Assembly (NCBI RefSeq): GCF_003208435.1 | Contig: NZ_QKMF01000008.1 | Location: 124,001 to 188,000, forward strand | Direction of reading: 5' to 3' | Length of the DNA: 64,000 nucleotides | From: Pelagimonas varians | GTDB taxonomy: Bacteria; Pseudomonadota; Alphaproteobacteria; Rhodobacterales; Rhodobacteraceae | Part shown: in pieces, positions 1-8,545 of the stretch | Position numbering within the stretch: the first letter of the stretch is position 1 | Layout: each line of letters opens with the position of its first letter | Position numbers and translations under genes: made by a program | The notes under the pieces: model-generated | Told to the model about the DNA's origin: nothing | The model's input: the letters and a program-made list of their open reading frames with translations, nothing else | Databases searched by the model: none

Positions 1-1483
1 GGATAAACCACTGCGTTGCCCGCCCATCAGAGAATTCGTCAGATCCCGGTACGGCCGCTGTCAGTGCATAAACCCCAGCGGGCAAATCCCCGACAACATC
101 GCCCATTGGCAAACGGGTCAGAATGTCTGTGTTCAAGCGGTTTTCAACTTCGCCTTTTCCGGTCCAGATTTCCTCGGCGATATCGCGGCTAAAGTGCTGC
201 TCTTCCCACTTTGACAGCGGTTTTCCGAAATAACTGTCTTGCATTGCACGGGTCAAGTTCCGGTCCGAAACACGGCGAAGAACCAAATCAACCTCCGCCA
301 AATTCACTGTTTCAATAGGCAGCCCTGCGTCAGCGGAGCGAGGCAAAACATAAGCCCGCCCAGGAAAGGACACCGCCGGAGAACGGTCACGCACATAGGC
401 TGTGATATCCGTGTTGCGGATCAGCGTTTCACCGCTATCTGCGGGCAGTCCCGACCGGAAGGTAATCGTGTAGCGCCCACCATGCTCAACACCTGTCACA
501 CAGATCCGGTCGCCATTCGCAGTGACGGCCATCCGCGGATCAGGCAGCCGGACATAGGGCGCATAATCGACCCCGGCGCGCACCAGTTTTTCTGTGAATT
601 CCACACAAACTTGCGGGTCGGCAATATCGGCTTCGACTGAGTGTTCCCGAATTCGAAAGCCGTATTTTCCAACGGCTTGATCGAGCAGTTCTGTCACATC
701 CGGGCGGGTCCCATAAAATTCTGCTAGCCGCAGTGCCGGAATCATTTCCCGACCCCGATCCAGCTTGTCCAGAGCCAAAGCCATGTCGCGCAGGGCATCA
801 ATCATCAGATCACTGTCATCTGCGCGCAAATACCCGTTGATCGACGCAAGGAAGGCGCGGGCGCGAAATTTTCTTTGATCCGCCCCCTGTATTTCCTCGG
901 CAACGCGAGCAGACAATTGGCCATATCTTAGCCAATGCGCCGCGTCGTCTGTTTGGGCCAAGGCTGTCCCGACCCAAAGCGCACTATCTTCCAAATTTCC
1001 CGAAGCTAAACTGTTGTCTGCCGCCTCAAGCAGCGCGCGCGGGCTCCATTGCCCGCCAGTGTGACGTGCGCCCAGCGCTGCCGCTTCTGTCTTGGCGCGC
1101 TCCAAGTCGCGTGCATCGAGAAATCCAAGATCAAGCCTGCGCTCTGCCGCGCGGGTTTGAACATCCGGCCCCGTGTTAATCACCAACGCGGACACAGCCC
1201 CGTCATAGGGCTGGCGGTCCGTCACAGCCGCTTTTGGAAAACAAGCGTTGGACCGCGAATTGAACGTGAAAGCCTGACAATCCGGCGTATCAAGACAAAG
1301 CTTTTGGCAGGCTTCAAGTGAGGTATCGAACAAGGACTGCAGATCAGAACCGAAGAAGTCGACATCACGGGTAATAACCACACGGCGATCAGGCACTGCA
1401 GGGCCCGTGTCCTGCGCGAAACTGGGTGTGGCAAACGGCAATGCGGCCAATCCTGCAAGCAGGGCGATCACAAAATGTCGCAT
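1..1483 (-). CDS. Alpha-2-macroglobulin family protein, N-terminal part (3' end beyond window)
   Basis: The frame is open from an ATG at 1483 to the window edge (494 codons), preceded by an AAAGGAG ribosome-binding site. Residues 1-23 form a signal peptide with no lipobox, so the protein is probably exported to the periplasm. Residues about 40-90 form a PAN/Apple-like module with paired cysteines (CQKLC, TPDCQAF, NACFPK). The rest continues into a macroglobulin-like region ending in YALTAAVPG and RATQWFI at the edge. Bacterial alpha-2-macroglobulins are thought to trap foreign proteases in the periplasm. Family assignment rests on recall of Rhodobacteraceae homologues of about 1800 aa; the bait and thioester regions are outside the window. 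The gene is divergent from the kinase at 1610. Confidence 0.75.
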   Translation of the reverse strand, partial: MRHFVIALLAGLAALPFATPSFAQDTGPAVPDRRVVITRDVDFFGSDLQSLFDTSLEACQKLCLDTPDCQAFTFNSRSNACFPKAAVTDRQPYDGAVSALVINTGPDVQTRAAERRLDLGFLDARDLERAKTEAAALGARHTGGQWSPRALLEAADNSLASGNLEDSALWVGTALAQTDDAAHWLRYGQLSARVAEEIQGADQRKFRARAFLASINGYLRADDSDLMIDALRDMALALDKLDRGREMIPALRLAEFYGTRPDVTELLDQAVGKYGFRIREHSVEADIADPQVCVEFTEKLVRAGVDYAPYVRLPDPRMAVTANGDRICVTGVEHGGRYTITFRSGLPADSGETLIRNTDITAYVRDRSPAVSFPGRAYVLPRSADAGLPIETVNLAEVDLVLRRVSDRNLTRAMQDSYFGKPLSKWEEQHFSRDIAEEIWTGKGEVENRLNTDILTRLPMGDVVGDLPAGVYALTAAVPGSDEFSDGRATQWFI

Positions 1484-1504
1484 AATAAATGCTCCTTTTC
1501 GGTT

Positions 1505-1516
1505 CATATGCATATG
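1505..1516. repeat. Perfect 12-bp palindrome CATATGCATATG between divergent genes
   Basis: CATATGCATATG is its own reverse complement and lies in the 126-bp gap between the alpha-2-macroglobulin and kinase start codons. It could be an operator, but it is short and no regulator is known to me for it. Confidence 0.3.
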
Positions 1517-1609
1517 CTTACATGTGACCAAGATTCTGACAAGACTGACATTTTAAGCTGATCTTCACGCCAAGTTCGCAAAAGTATTCTGCACGCAGGA
1601 GGATACGAA

Positions 1610-4141
1610 ATGAGTTTGGCCCCAAGACTGGCCGAAGAACGACGCGCGCGGCTGGCTGCGGAACGCCTATTGGACCTTAAACAGGCTGAACTGTTTGAGG
1701 CCAACAGGCGTTTGGGCAAACATGCAAAGCAGCTAAGTGTAGAAATCAAGGAAACCAGAACCGAGGTTGCGCAGGTCCGCCACCAACACCAGCGTGTTGT
1801 GCACGAACTCGGAGAAGCCACGCAACGCATTGAAGTTGTTACAGATCAACTTTGGAAAGCTCTCAAATCCATCCAAGACGGGTTTGCCCTATTCGATCCT
1901 GATGGACGGATCGAATTGGCCAATCACGCCTATCTTTCCTTCTTCGACGGGATTGAAGATATTGGAATCGGGTCCAGTTATATCGATGTGCTTGAAGTCC
2001 TATCGCAAGAAGGTCTGGTAGATCTTCAGGGCGAATCTGCTGTGTCATGGCGGGACCAAATGCTGGCGCGCTGGGAAGGAGATTCCATTCCGGCCCAAAC
2101 TATCCGGCTTTGGAACGGTCAGTTCATTAAAATCCAAGATAAAAGGTTGCCAGACGGCGGCGTCGTGAGTCTGGCGATCGACATCACAGAACTTGCACGC
2201 ATGTGGTCAGCCATCGAAGAATTGCCCGACGGGTTTGTGATGTATGATGCCGAAGACCGGCTGCTGATGTGCAACGAACCCTACAAGGAAATTTACAAGG
2301 CCAGCGCACCGGCTATGATACCCGGTGCATCGTTTGAGGATATTTTACGGTATGGCCTTGAACACAATCAGTATAAAGAGGCCCTCGGGCGCGAAGAAGA
2401 ATGGATCGAAGAGCGGCTGAAACATCACCGCTCGGGACACTCGCAGCTGGAACAAAAGCTGGAAGATGGCCGTTGGGTCCGGGTCTTTGAAAGCCAAACC
2501 ACTGACGGCGGGCGCGCAGGCCTGCGCATCGATATCACCCAAATCAAAGAAGACCAGCAACGCCTAAAAGAGGCGATGAACCGCGCCGAGGCCGCAAACC
2601 GCGCCAAATCTGCCTTCCTTGCGAACATGAGCCATGAAATCCGCACCCCCATGAATGGTGTTGTCGGCATGGCGGACCTGATGATGGACACGGAGCTGAA
2701 CGAAGAACAGCAATTGTATACCGATACGATACGCAGTTCAGGCGAAGCTTTGCTGGTGATTATCAATGACATTCTCGATTATTCAAAAATCGAGGCTGAA
2801 AAACTGGTCTTGCACCCCGAACCGTTTGATCTGGAGCGTGCGATCCACGAGGTCGTGATGTTGTTGCAACCAACAGCCCGCGACAAGGATATTTCGCTGC
2901 TGGTTGACTATGACATGTTCCTATCGACCAGATTTATCGGAGATGTCGGCCGCTTCCGTCAAATCATGACCAACCTGCTTGGAAATGCGGTCAAATTCAC
3001 CGTTGAAGGCCATGTTATGGTGCGTGTCATGGGTGTGCCAAACGAAGAAGGTGAAACAGCCATTCACCTCACGATCGAAGACACTGGTATTGGCATTCCA
3101 CCGGACAAAGTCGACCATGTCTTTGGTGAATTCAATCAGGTCGAAGATGAACGCAATCGCAAATTCGAAGGCACGGGTCTTGGCTTGGCGATCACCCGCC
3201 GCCTTGTTGAGCTTATGGGAGGCGAGGTCTGGGCTGAATCCGAACTTGGAAAAGGCAGTTGTTTTGGATTGCGGGTGGTGTTGCCAGCCGAAGACCCGCA
3301 CGCATTGGAAACACCAAGCCTACCCGCGCACCTGAAGCGCGTTTTGGTGGTCGACGACCACGGTGCGAATCGCACAATCTTGTCCAAACAGCTGGCGACA
3401 ATCGGGCTCAAGGTCGAGCTTTGCAAAACAGGATCGGACGCCATCGATCATATGATCGACCCACCGGATTTGATGATCATCGGTCAGGAACTTCCGGATA
3501 TGGACGGTGTGGAACTGGTGACACATCTCATTGGGGCGGGGCATCGAATTCCGGTCATTGTTCTCACGGACAACCCCGGACAAATCAAAGCCGACGAAAC
3601 CCGTGGTATCCACGCCGTGCTGCAAAAACCGGTGCCGCGCCGCGCCCTGTTCAACGCCTTGGAAAAGGTCACTCCGGCCCAACGCCCTTCCGCCCCGCAA
3701 ATCGAAAAACCACAAAAGCATCGCGAGGCCAAAAAAGAAGACGACGCCATCATTCTCGATGTCATTCTTGCCGAGGACAACAAAACCAACCAGCTGGTTT
3801 TCAAGAAAATGGCGTCTAGTTTCAACGTAACTTTGCGGTTTGCAAACAATGGGCTTGAGGCTGTCGAAGAATTTCGAAAACAACGCCCTGATCTAATTTT
3901 TATGGATATCTCCATGCCGCAAATGGACGGCAAGCAAGCGACCCGTGAAATTCGCCTACTTGAGGCAGATGGCGAACACGTCCCCATCATTGCATGCACC
4001 GCCCACGCCATGAGCGGGGACAAAGAAAGCATTTTGGAGGCTGGACTAGATGACTATCTGACCAAGCCGCTGCGCAAAGCCCATCTGAGCGAAAAAATCG
4101 CCCATTACACCAAAGTGATCACCAAGGCCCGTGAAGGTTAA
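1610..4141 (+). CDS. Soluble hybrid sensor histidine kinase with two PAS and two receiver domains
   Basis: 843 aa, ATG preceded by AGGAGG. Order: N-terminal coiled coil (1-80), two PAS-like domains (about 85-195 and 200-310), a second short coiled coil, HisKA with NMSHEIRTPMNG (phosphoryl histidine His342), HATPase_c (N box about 445, G boxes DTGIGI and GTGLGLAI), then two receiver domains. The second receiver is intact (LAEDN acid pocket, Asp766 in FMDISMP, conserved Lys in LTKPL). The first keeps VVDDH and QKP but has Gly625 where the phospho-acceptor Asp belongs. No membrane segment is visible, so the sensor is cytoplasmic. There is no HPt domain, so a separate phosphotransfer protein is expected. 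No cognate regulator is adjacent. The stop overlaps the convergent yaaA stop by 3 bp. Confidence 0.9.
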   Translation: MSLAPRLAEERRARLAAERLLDLKQAELFEANRRLGKHAKQLSVEIKETRTEVAQVRHQHQRVVHELGEATQRIEVVTDQLWKALKSIQDGFALFDPDGRIELANHAYLSFFDGIEDIGIGSSYIDVLEVLSQEGLVDLQGESAVSWRDQMLARWEGDSIPAQTIRLWNGQFIKIQDKRLPDGGVVSLAIDITELARMWSAIEELPDGFVMYDAEDRLLMCNEPYKEIYKASAPAMIPGASFEDILRYGLEHNQYKEALGREEEWIEERLKHHRSGHSQLEQKLEDGRWVRVFESQTTDGGRAGLRIDITQIKEDQQRLKEAMNRAEAANRAKSAFLANMSHEIRTPMNGVVGMADLMMDTELNEEQQLYTDTIRSSGEALLVIINDILDYSKIEAEKLVLHPEPFDLERAIHEVVMLLQPTARDKDISLLVDYDMFLSTRFIGDVGRFRQIMTNLLGNAVKFTVEGHVMVRVMGVPNEEGETAIHLTIEDTGIGIPPDKVDHVFGEFNQVEDERNRKFEGTGLGLAITRRLVELMGGEVWAESELGKGSCFGLRVVLPAEDPHALETPSLPAHLKRVLVVDDHGANRTILSKQLATIGLKVELCKTGSDAIDHMIDPPDLMIIGQELPDMDGVELVTHLIGAGHRIPVIVLTDNPGQIKADETRGIHAVLQKPVPRRALFNALEKVTPAQRPSAPQIEKPQKHREAKKEDDAIILDVILAEDNKTNQLVFKKMASSFNVTLRFANNGLEAVEEFRKQRPDLIFMDISMPQMDGKQATREIRLLEADGEHVPIIACTAHAMSGDKESILEAGLDDYLTKPLRKAHLSEKIAHYTKVITKAREG

Positions 4142-4911
4142 GGGGCGTCTGCCGGTCGTACAAACACAGGCCGATCTGGCTCCGACATGTCGGGTCGATA
4201 GACATACCCACCACTGTCGAATTCCATCAAAGCGATTGCATCCGTCAGCCGGTTTTGAATGATATAGCGTGCCATTGCCCCGCGCGCGCGCTTTGCAAAG
4301 AAGCTGACGATCTTGGGGGTGCCGTTTTTGTCTTCCATAAATTGCGGGGTCACGATCCGCAATTTTAGCGCCTTTGGGGGCACCGCTCCAAAGTATTCTT
4401 GGCTGGCACAATTCACCAAAACATCCGAATTAACTACATCCGCCTGGGCTTTTAGCGCCTTGGCAATCTGATCACGCCAATAATCATACAGATTGGAGCC
4501 GCGCCGGGTTTTCAATCGGGACCCCATTTCGAGCCGGTAGGCCTGCATCGCATCCAAGGGTCGTAGAACACCATAAAGTCCGGACAAAATTCGCAAATGA
4601 TCCTGCGCCCAAGCCATCTCTTCGGAATCCAAAGATCCTGCTTCTAACCCAATGTACGTGTCACCCGCAAAGGCAAGGGCTGCCGGCCGCAACAGGTCAG
4701 CCTCAGGCGTTTCGGAAAATGCTCGAAACCTGTCCCTGTTCAAACGTGCCAGATCATCACTCAGATCCATCAAACCCTTGAGGTCACCCAAGGTCAGATT
4801 GCGCATGGTTTTGGCCAACCGATTGGCATCTGCCTGCATGTCGGGCACCGTCATTTCGACCTGTTTTTCATCCCAATCCAGCCGTTTAGCCGGAGAAATA
4901 ACCACCAACAT
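4138..4911 (-). CDS. yaaA: Peroxide stress protein YaaA (DUF328/UPF0246)
   Basis: 257 aa from the ATG at 4911, chosen because the family begins MLVVISPAKRLDW and a GGGGAG motif precedes it; upstream in-frame starts add residues not seen in the family. Conserved features include SPAKRLDW at the N terminus, LSGLYGVLRPLD and SFFAKRARGAMARY near the C terminus. In E. coli YaaA lowers free iron and protects DNA during peroxide stress; the same role is inferred. The gene is convergent with the hybrid kinase and overlaps its stop codon. Confidence 0.92.
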   Translation of the reverse strand: MLVVISPAKRLDWDEKQVEMTVPDMQADANRLAKTMRNLTLGDLKGLMDLSDDLARLNRDRFRAFSETPEADLLRPAALAFAGDTYIGLEAGSLDSEEMAWAQDHLRILSGLYGVLRPLDAMQAYRLEMGSRLKTRRGSNLYDYWRDQIAKALKAQADVVNSDVLVNCASQEYFGAVPPKALKLRIVTPQFMEDKNGTPKIVSFFAKRARGAMARYIIQNRLTDAIALMEFDSGGYVYRPDMSEPDRPVFVRPADAP

Positions 4912-5063
4912 GCTTGCACTCCCCTTGGTATGTTCCTGATTTAGTCCGGTCGACCCCAAAGGTCCAGCCGATGGCGGTTCATACTCCTATTTCTGTCTGA
5001 GTTCCGCGACTCACAGAATTGAGCTATGTTTGACTGGTTTTTTTAGTGTTTTGGAGATTACCC

Positions 5064-5315
5064 ATGAATTATAAAACTCTGGCCGCCCTGCCCGCTTTGG
5101 CCTTGATTGCATCGACGTCGTCAGCGCTGGCCTGGCAAGACACCTCGCACCCGTACCCGAGGGATAAAGGCTGTGACAAATACAATTGCTATGAACCCTA
5201 CACGGCATATCAACACGGTCATTATTCCCATCTGACCTGCAAAAACCCGTACAAATACTTAACGTATGTTGATGACCAGCTCACATGCGTTCCACGGATG
5301 CATGTTGCGAAATAG
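5064..5315 (+). CDS. Small secreted cysteine-containing protein of unknown function
   Basis: 83 aa from the ATG at 5064, which has a GGAGA motif 7 bp upstream; an ATG six codons earlier is less likely because it would put charged residues before the signal peptide. Residues 1-23 are a clear signal peptide (MNYKTLAALPALALIA, cleavage after ALA). The mature part is about 60 aa, rich in Tyr and His, with four cysteines (CDKYNC, LTC, LTC) that could form two disulfides. I do not recognise the family. It ends 4 bp from the convergent recQ stop. Confidence 0.65.
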   Translation: MNYKTLAALPALALIASTSSALAWQDTSHPYPRDKGCDKYNCYEPYTAYQHGHYSHLTCKNPYKYLTYVDDQLTCVPRMHVAK

Positions 5316-5319
5316 TTGA

Positions 5320-7380
5320 TCAATCCGTTGAACTTAGGACGTCTAAAAAGGCGGGACCAAAGCGTTCCGCCTTTTGCGCACCCACCCCTTGCACCGCTTC
5401 TAGCGCCGATAGGCTAGACGGCCGCATCTTAGCGATTTTGGCAAGGGTGGTGTGATTGCATGACAGGTATTTTCCCGTCCCGTCTTCGCCGCGCGCCAAT
5501 TGAACCTGCGCCTCCATCAACGCATCGTACAACCCGCCCGCATCGCTGCCAGCCAGCTTGCGCCGTGTAGGGTGCAGGGCTTCAACGGCACCGGTGATCA
5601 CCTCAAGAAACGCAGTGCCATAGCGTTCCAGTTTTTTGGCCCCGACACCGCTGATCCGCGCCATTTGATCCAGATTCGACGGGCGCCCCTCGGCCATTTC
5701 GATCAAGGTTTTGTCCGGGAATATCACATAGGCCGGCGCACGCGCGGCCTCTGCCAATGCACGTCGTTTGGCTTTTAGAGCGGACAATAAAGGGGCATCT
5801 TCATCGTTGACCATCATCTTGACTGCGGGCCGCCGATCCCCCCCTTTGGCAACAACGTCTTTGCGCAGTTGAATGGTCTGTTCGCCACGCAAAATCGGCC
5901 GCGCCTCTTCGGTCATCACCAGCGCCCCGTGGCGCTCCGCATCGGGGCGCATCAAATCATGCCCCATCATTTGGCGAAACACGGCCTGCCATTGCCCTTT
6001 ACTCAGATCCTTGCCGATGCCATAGGTCGACAGGGATTTATGGCCCCGCGCCCGAATTTTGTCCGTATCGGCACCCAGTAAAATATCAATCAAATGACCC
6101 GCACCAAAGCTTTCATCCGTCCTCAGCGCTGCCGAAAGCGCTTTGCGGACCGCTTCTGTGCCATCAAACAGTTCAGGCGGCGCATCGCACAAATCGCAAT
6201 TGCTACAGGCTTCAGCCTCCTCGCCGAAATACCCAAGCAATACCTGACGGCGGCAACCCTGTGCTTCGGCCAACCCGAGCAGGGCATTTAACCGGCCGTG
6301 ATCAGCATCTCGCCGTTCAGGCGGGGCCAAGCCTTCGTCAATTTGACTGCGGCGCAAACGAATATCATCCGGCCCATACAGCGTCAGCGTCTCGGCTGGG
6401 GCCCCGTCGCGCCCAGCACGGCCAATTTCCTGATAGTAGGCTTCGATGCTTTTGGGCAAATCGGAATGGGCCACCCAGCGAATATCAGGCTTATCAACGC
6501 CCATGCCAAAGGCCACCGTCGCCACAACGATCAAACCGTCTTCGCGCGCAAATCGCCCTTCGACTGACCGGCGATCTTCGGCCTGCATGCCGCCATGGTA
6601 GAAACAGGCCGTGTGCCCGTCGTCAGACAGCGCGCGGGACAGTGTTTCAGTGCGCGCGCGCGTGCCGCAATAGACAATTCCGGATTGCCCGCGCCGCGCA
6701 GCTGCAAAGTTCAAAATCTGCTTGCGAGGGCTGTCTTTGGGTTGAAACGCAAGGTGGATATTAGGCCGATCAAAACCACGCAAGAAAGTTTGCGGCGATT
6801 GACCGTCAAACAAACGGGTAACAATTTCCACTTGTGTTTCGTGGTCCGCCGTCGCCGTGAACGCCGCCAAAGGCACGTCCAAAGCCCGGCGCAATTCCCC
6901 GATCCGCAGGTAGTCCGGCCTAAAATCATGACCCCATTGGCTCACACAATGCGCTTCATCCACCGCGATCATCGAAATGCCCGCTTGCGACAACATGCGC
7001 TGCGTACCTGAGTTGGCCAGCCGTTCCGGAGCGAGGTAAAGCAGCTTCAGCGTTCCGTTATGCAAGTTGTCCCAGACCTCATCGGTTTCTTCCTGGGTGT
7101 TGCCCGAGGTCAACGCGCCTGCACAAACGCCAGCCTCACGCAGACCGCGGACTTGGTCGCGCATCAGTGCAATCAAAGGAGAGATGACAACCGTGACACC
7201 GCTACGCATGAGCGCAGGCAATTGAAAGCAAAGAGATTTGCCGCCACCGGTGGGCATAATGGCCAGAACGTTGTCACCGCGTGCCACGGCTTCCACAATC
7301 TCGCCCTGACCGGGGCGAAACGCGTCGAAACCAAATATGTCTTTCAACAGCGCCTCAGATGGCGCAGCGTCGCGGGGCAT
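5320..7380 (-). CDS. recQ: ATP-dependent DNA helicase RecQ
   Basis: 686 aa. Walker A is MPTGGGKS (residues about 42-49) and motif II is DEAH in AVDEAHCVSQWGHDFRPDY. Motif VI QEIGRAGRDG is present. The zinc-binding region follows (CRRQVLLGYFGE, CSNCDLCD), then a winged-helix RQC domain, then two HRDC-like helical modules ending in SGVGAKKLERYG and QGVGAQKAERFG. Two HRDC repeats make it longer than E. coli RecQ (about 610 aa). It is expected to unwind DNA 3'-5' in RecF-pathway repair and fork restart. The neighbours give no operon partner. Confidence 0.96.
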   Translation of the reverse strand: MPRDAAPSEALLKDIFGFDAFRPGQGEIVEAVARGDNVLAIMPTGGGKSLCFQLPALMRSGVTVVISPLIALMRDQVRGLREAGVCAGALTSGNTQEETDEVWDNLHNGTLKLLYLAPERLANSGTQRMLSQAGISMIAVDEAHCVSQWGHDFRPDYLRIGELRRALDVPLAAFTATADHETQVEIVTRLFDGQSPQTFLRGFDRPNIHLAFQPKDSPRKQILNFAAARRGQSGIVYCGTRARTETLSRALSDDGHTACFYHGGMQAEDRRSVEGRFAREDGLIVVATVAFGMGVDKPDIRWVAHSDLPKSIEAYYQEIGRAGRDGAPAETLTLYGPDDIRLRRSQIDEGLAPPERRDADHGRLNALLGLAEAQGCRRQVLLGYFGEEAEACSNCDLCDAPPELFDGTEAVRKALSAALRTDESFGAGHLIDILLGADTDKIRARGHKSLSTYGIGKDLSKGQWQAVFRQMMGHDLMRPDAERHGALVMTEEARPILRGEQTIQLRKDVVAKGGDRRPAVKMMVNDEDAPLLSALKAKRRALAEAARAPAYVIFPDKTLIEMAEGRPSNLDQMARISGVGAKKLERYGTAFLEVITGAVEALHPTRRKLAGSDAGGLYDALMEAQVQLARGEDGTGKYLSCNHTTLAKIAKMRPSSLSALEAVQGVGAQKAERFGPAFLDVLSSTD

Positions 7381-7515
7381 AAGGTATACCTGTAGGGTTT
7401 TATTAGGCTGCTCTTATTCCCGACAGTCTCATACTAAGATTCGGTGAATCAAGCCCCGAATGGCCCGAAGGCCGTCAGTTTCTGGTGCCGCAGACCAAAC
7501 GCCTTCTGCAAAACC

Positions 7516-7809
7516 TTAGAAGGAATAAAAGAACCCGGCGTTATTCGCCAAAACAATCCGGATGACCATCAAGCCGATCAAAGCAGCCAACGGGGCTAGA
7601 TCAAGCCCACCCATCGGCGGCAAAACTTGACGAAGGCGCGAATAAACCGGCTCAAGTATGCGGTTCAGTCCATCCCAGATCTGCGCAACCAAGGGCTGGC
7701 GCAAATTGAGCACCTGAAAATTGATCAACCAGCTCATGATCACATGGGCGATGATGAAAAACCAAGCGATGTCCAAAAGCAGGGTAAGGATCTGGAAAAG
7801 CGATTGCAT
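7516..7809 (-). CDS. YggT family inner-membrane protein
   Basis: 97 aa with two hydrophobic segments (residues about 4-27 and 70-90) flanking the family motif around RILEPVYSRLRQVLPPMGGLDLAPL. YggT proteins are small membrane proteins of uncertain role, linked in some bacteria to osmotic shock tolerance and in others to cell division or thylakoid biogenesis. Function here is not inferable beyond membrane location. Confidence 0.9.
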   Translation of the reverse strand: MQSLFQILTLLLDIAWFFIIAHVIMSWLINFQVLNLRQPLVAQIWDGLNRILEPVYSRLRQVLPPMGGLDLAPLAALIGLMVIRIVLANNAGFFYSF

Positions 7810-7939
7810 GTATTAGGCCTCATCATGTTGCGAGACTATCACCTAAGCATTGGCACCCAAAAGCGCAAGTTTGCCGCGAGGTCGTGGTTGACGCGGCGTT
7901 GATGCACACGCAGGGAACGGCTGTATTCAGGAGCCCCCC

Positions 7940-8485
7940 ATGTACCCATATATCCGTTTGGCCAAAGGCCTCTTAGGCAGCCGCAACGCATCCAAAATTG
8001 ATTTGCTGGACACGCATATTTCGCATCATATGTGCTGGCCTTGGGATATCGACCCGTGGAAAGAACTGAACAACGGCCGCACGCTGACAATCTATGACCT
8101 AGGTCGCCTGCCCGCCGGTGACCGCGTTGGGATGTATGGCCCGATGAAAACCCATAAATGGGGTATGACCATCGCTGGCACCACGATCCGGTACCGCCGC
8201 CGTGTCCGCGTATTCGACAAAGTGGAAATGCGCACTCGTATTTTGGGCTGGGATGGCAGGTTCTTCTACATGGATCAAAGCATGTGGAAAACTGACGGCC
8301 AGTGTTCCAGCCACGCCGTTTTGCGGATGGCCCTGACCGACAAATCCGGCATCGTTGACCCACAAAACATGATGGATATCCTCAAGCCCGGCGTGACATC
8401 CCCCAGCCTACCGCAATGGGTGCAAACATGGGTTGCCGCTGAGAATCTACGCCCATGGCCCCCTGTTAAAACCGCCGCCGGCTAG
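7940..8485 (+). CDS. Thioesterase-like hotdog-fold protein (acyl-CoA thioesterase family)
   Basis: 181 aa, ATG with AGGAG seven bases upstream. The pattern of a short N-terminal helix, then HHMCWPWDIDPWKELNNGR, then RYRRRVRVFDKVEMRTRILGWDGRFFYMDQSM is typical of the 4HBT_2 / thioesterase-like group common in Rhodobacteraceae, where HxxDxDxxxHxNN-like motifs shape the active site (here WDIDPWKELNNG). It probably hydrolyses an acyl thioester in the cytoplasm; the substrate is unknown. It lies 60 bp upstream of the MFS gene in the same direction. Confidence 0.75.
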   Translation: MYPYIRLAKGLLGSRNASKIDLLDTHISHHMCWPWDIDPWKELNNGRTLTIYDLGRLPAGDRVGMYGPMKTHKWGMTIAGTTIRYRRRVRVFDKVEMRTRILGWDGRFFYMDQSMWKTDGQCSSHAVLRMALTDKSGIVDPQNMMDILKPGVTSPSLPQWVQTWVAAENLRPWPPVKTAAG

Positions 8486-8545
8486 GAAGCCCTTGCCACG
8501 CAGTGTAAAAAGCGATTCTATACCCTCTTTAAAGGGTGGGCCAGC

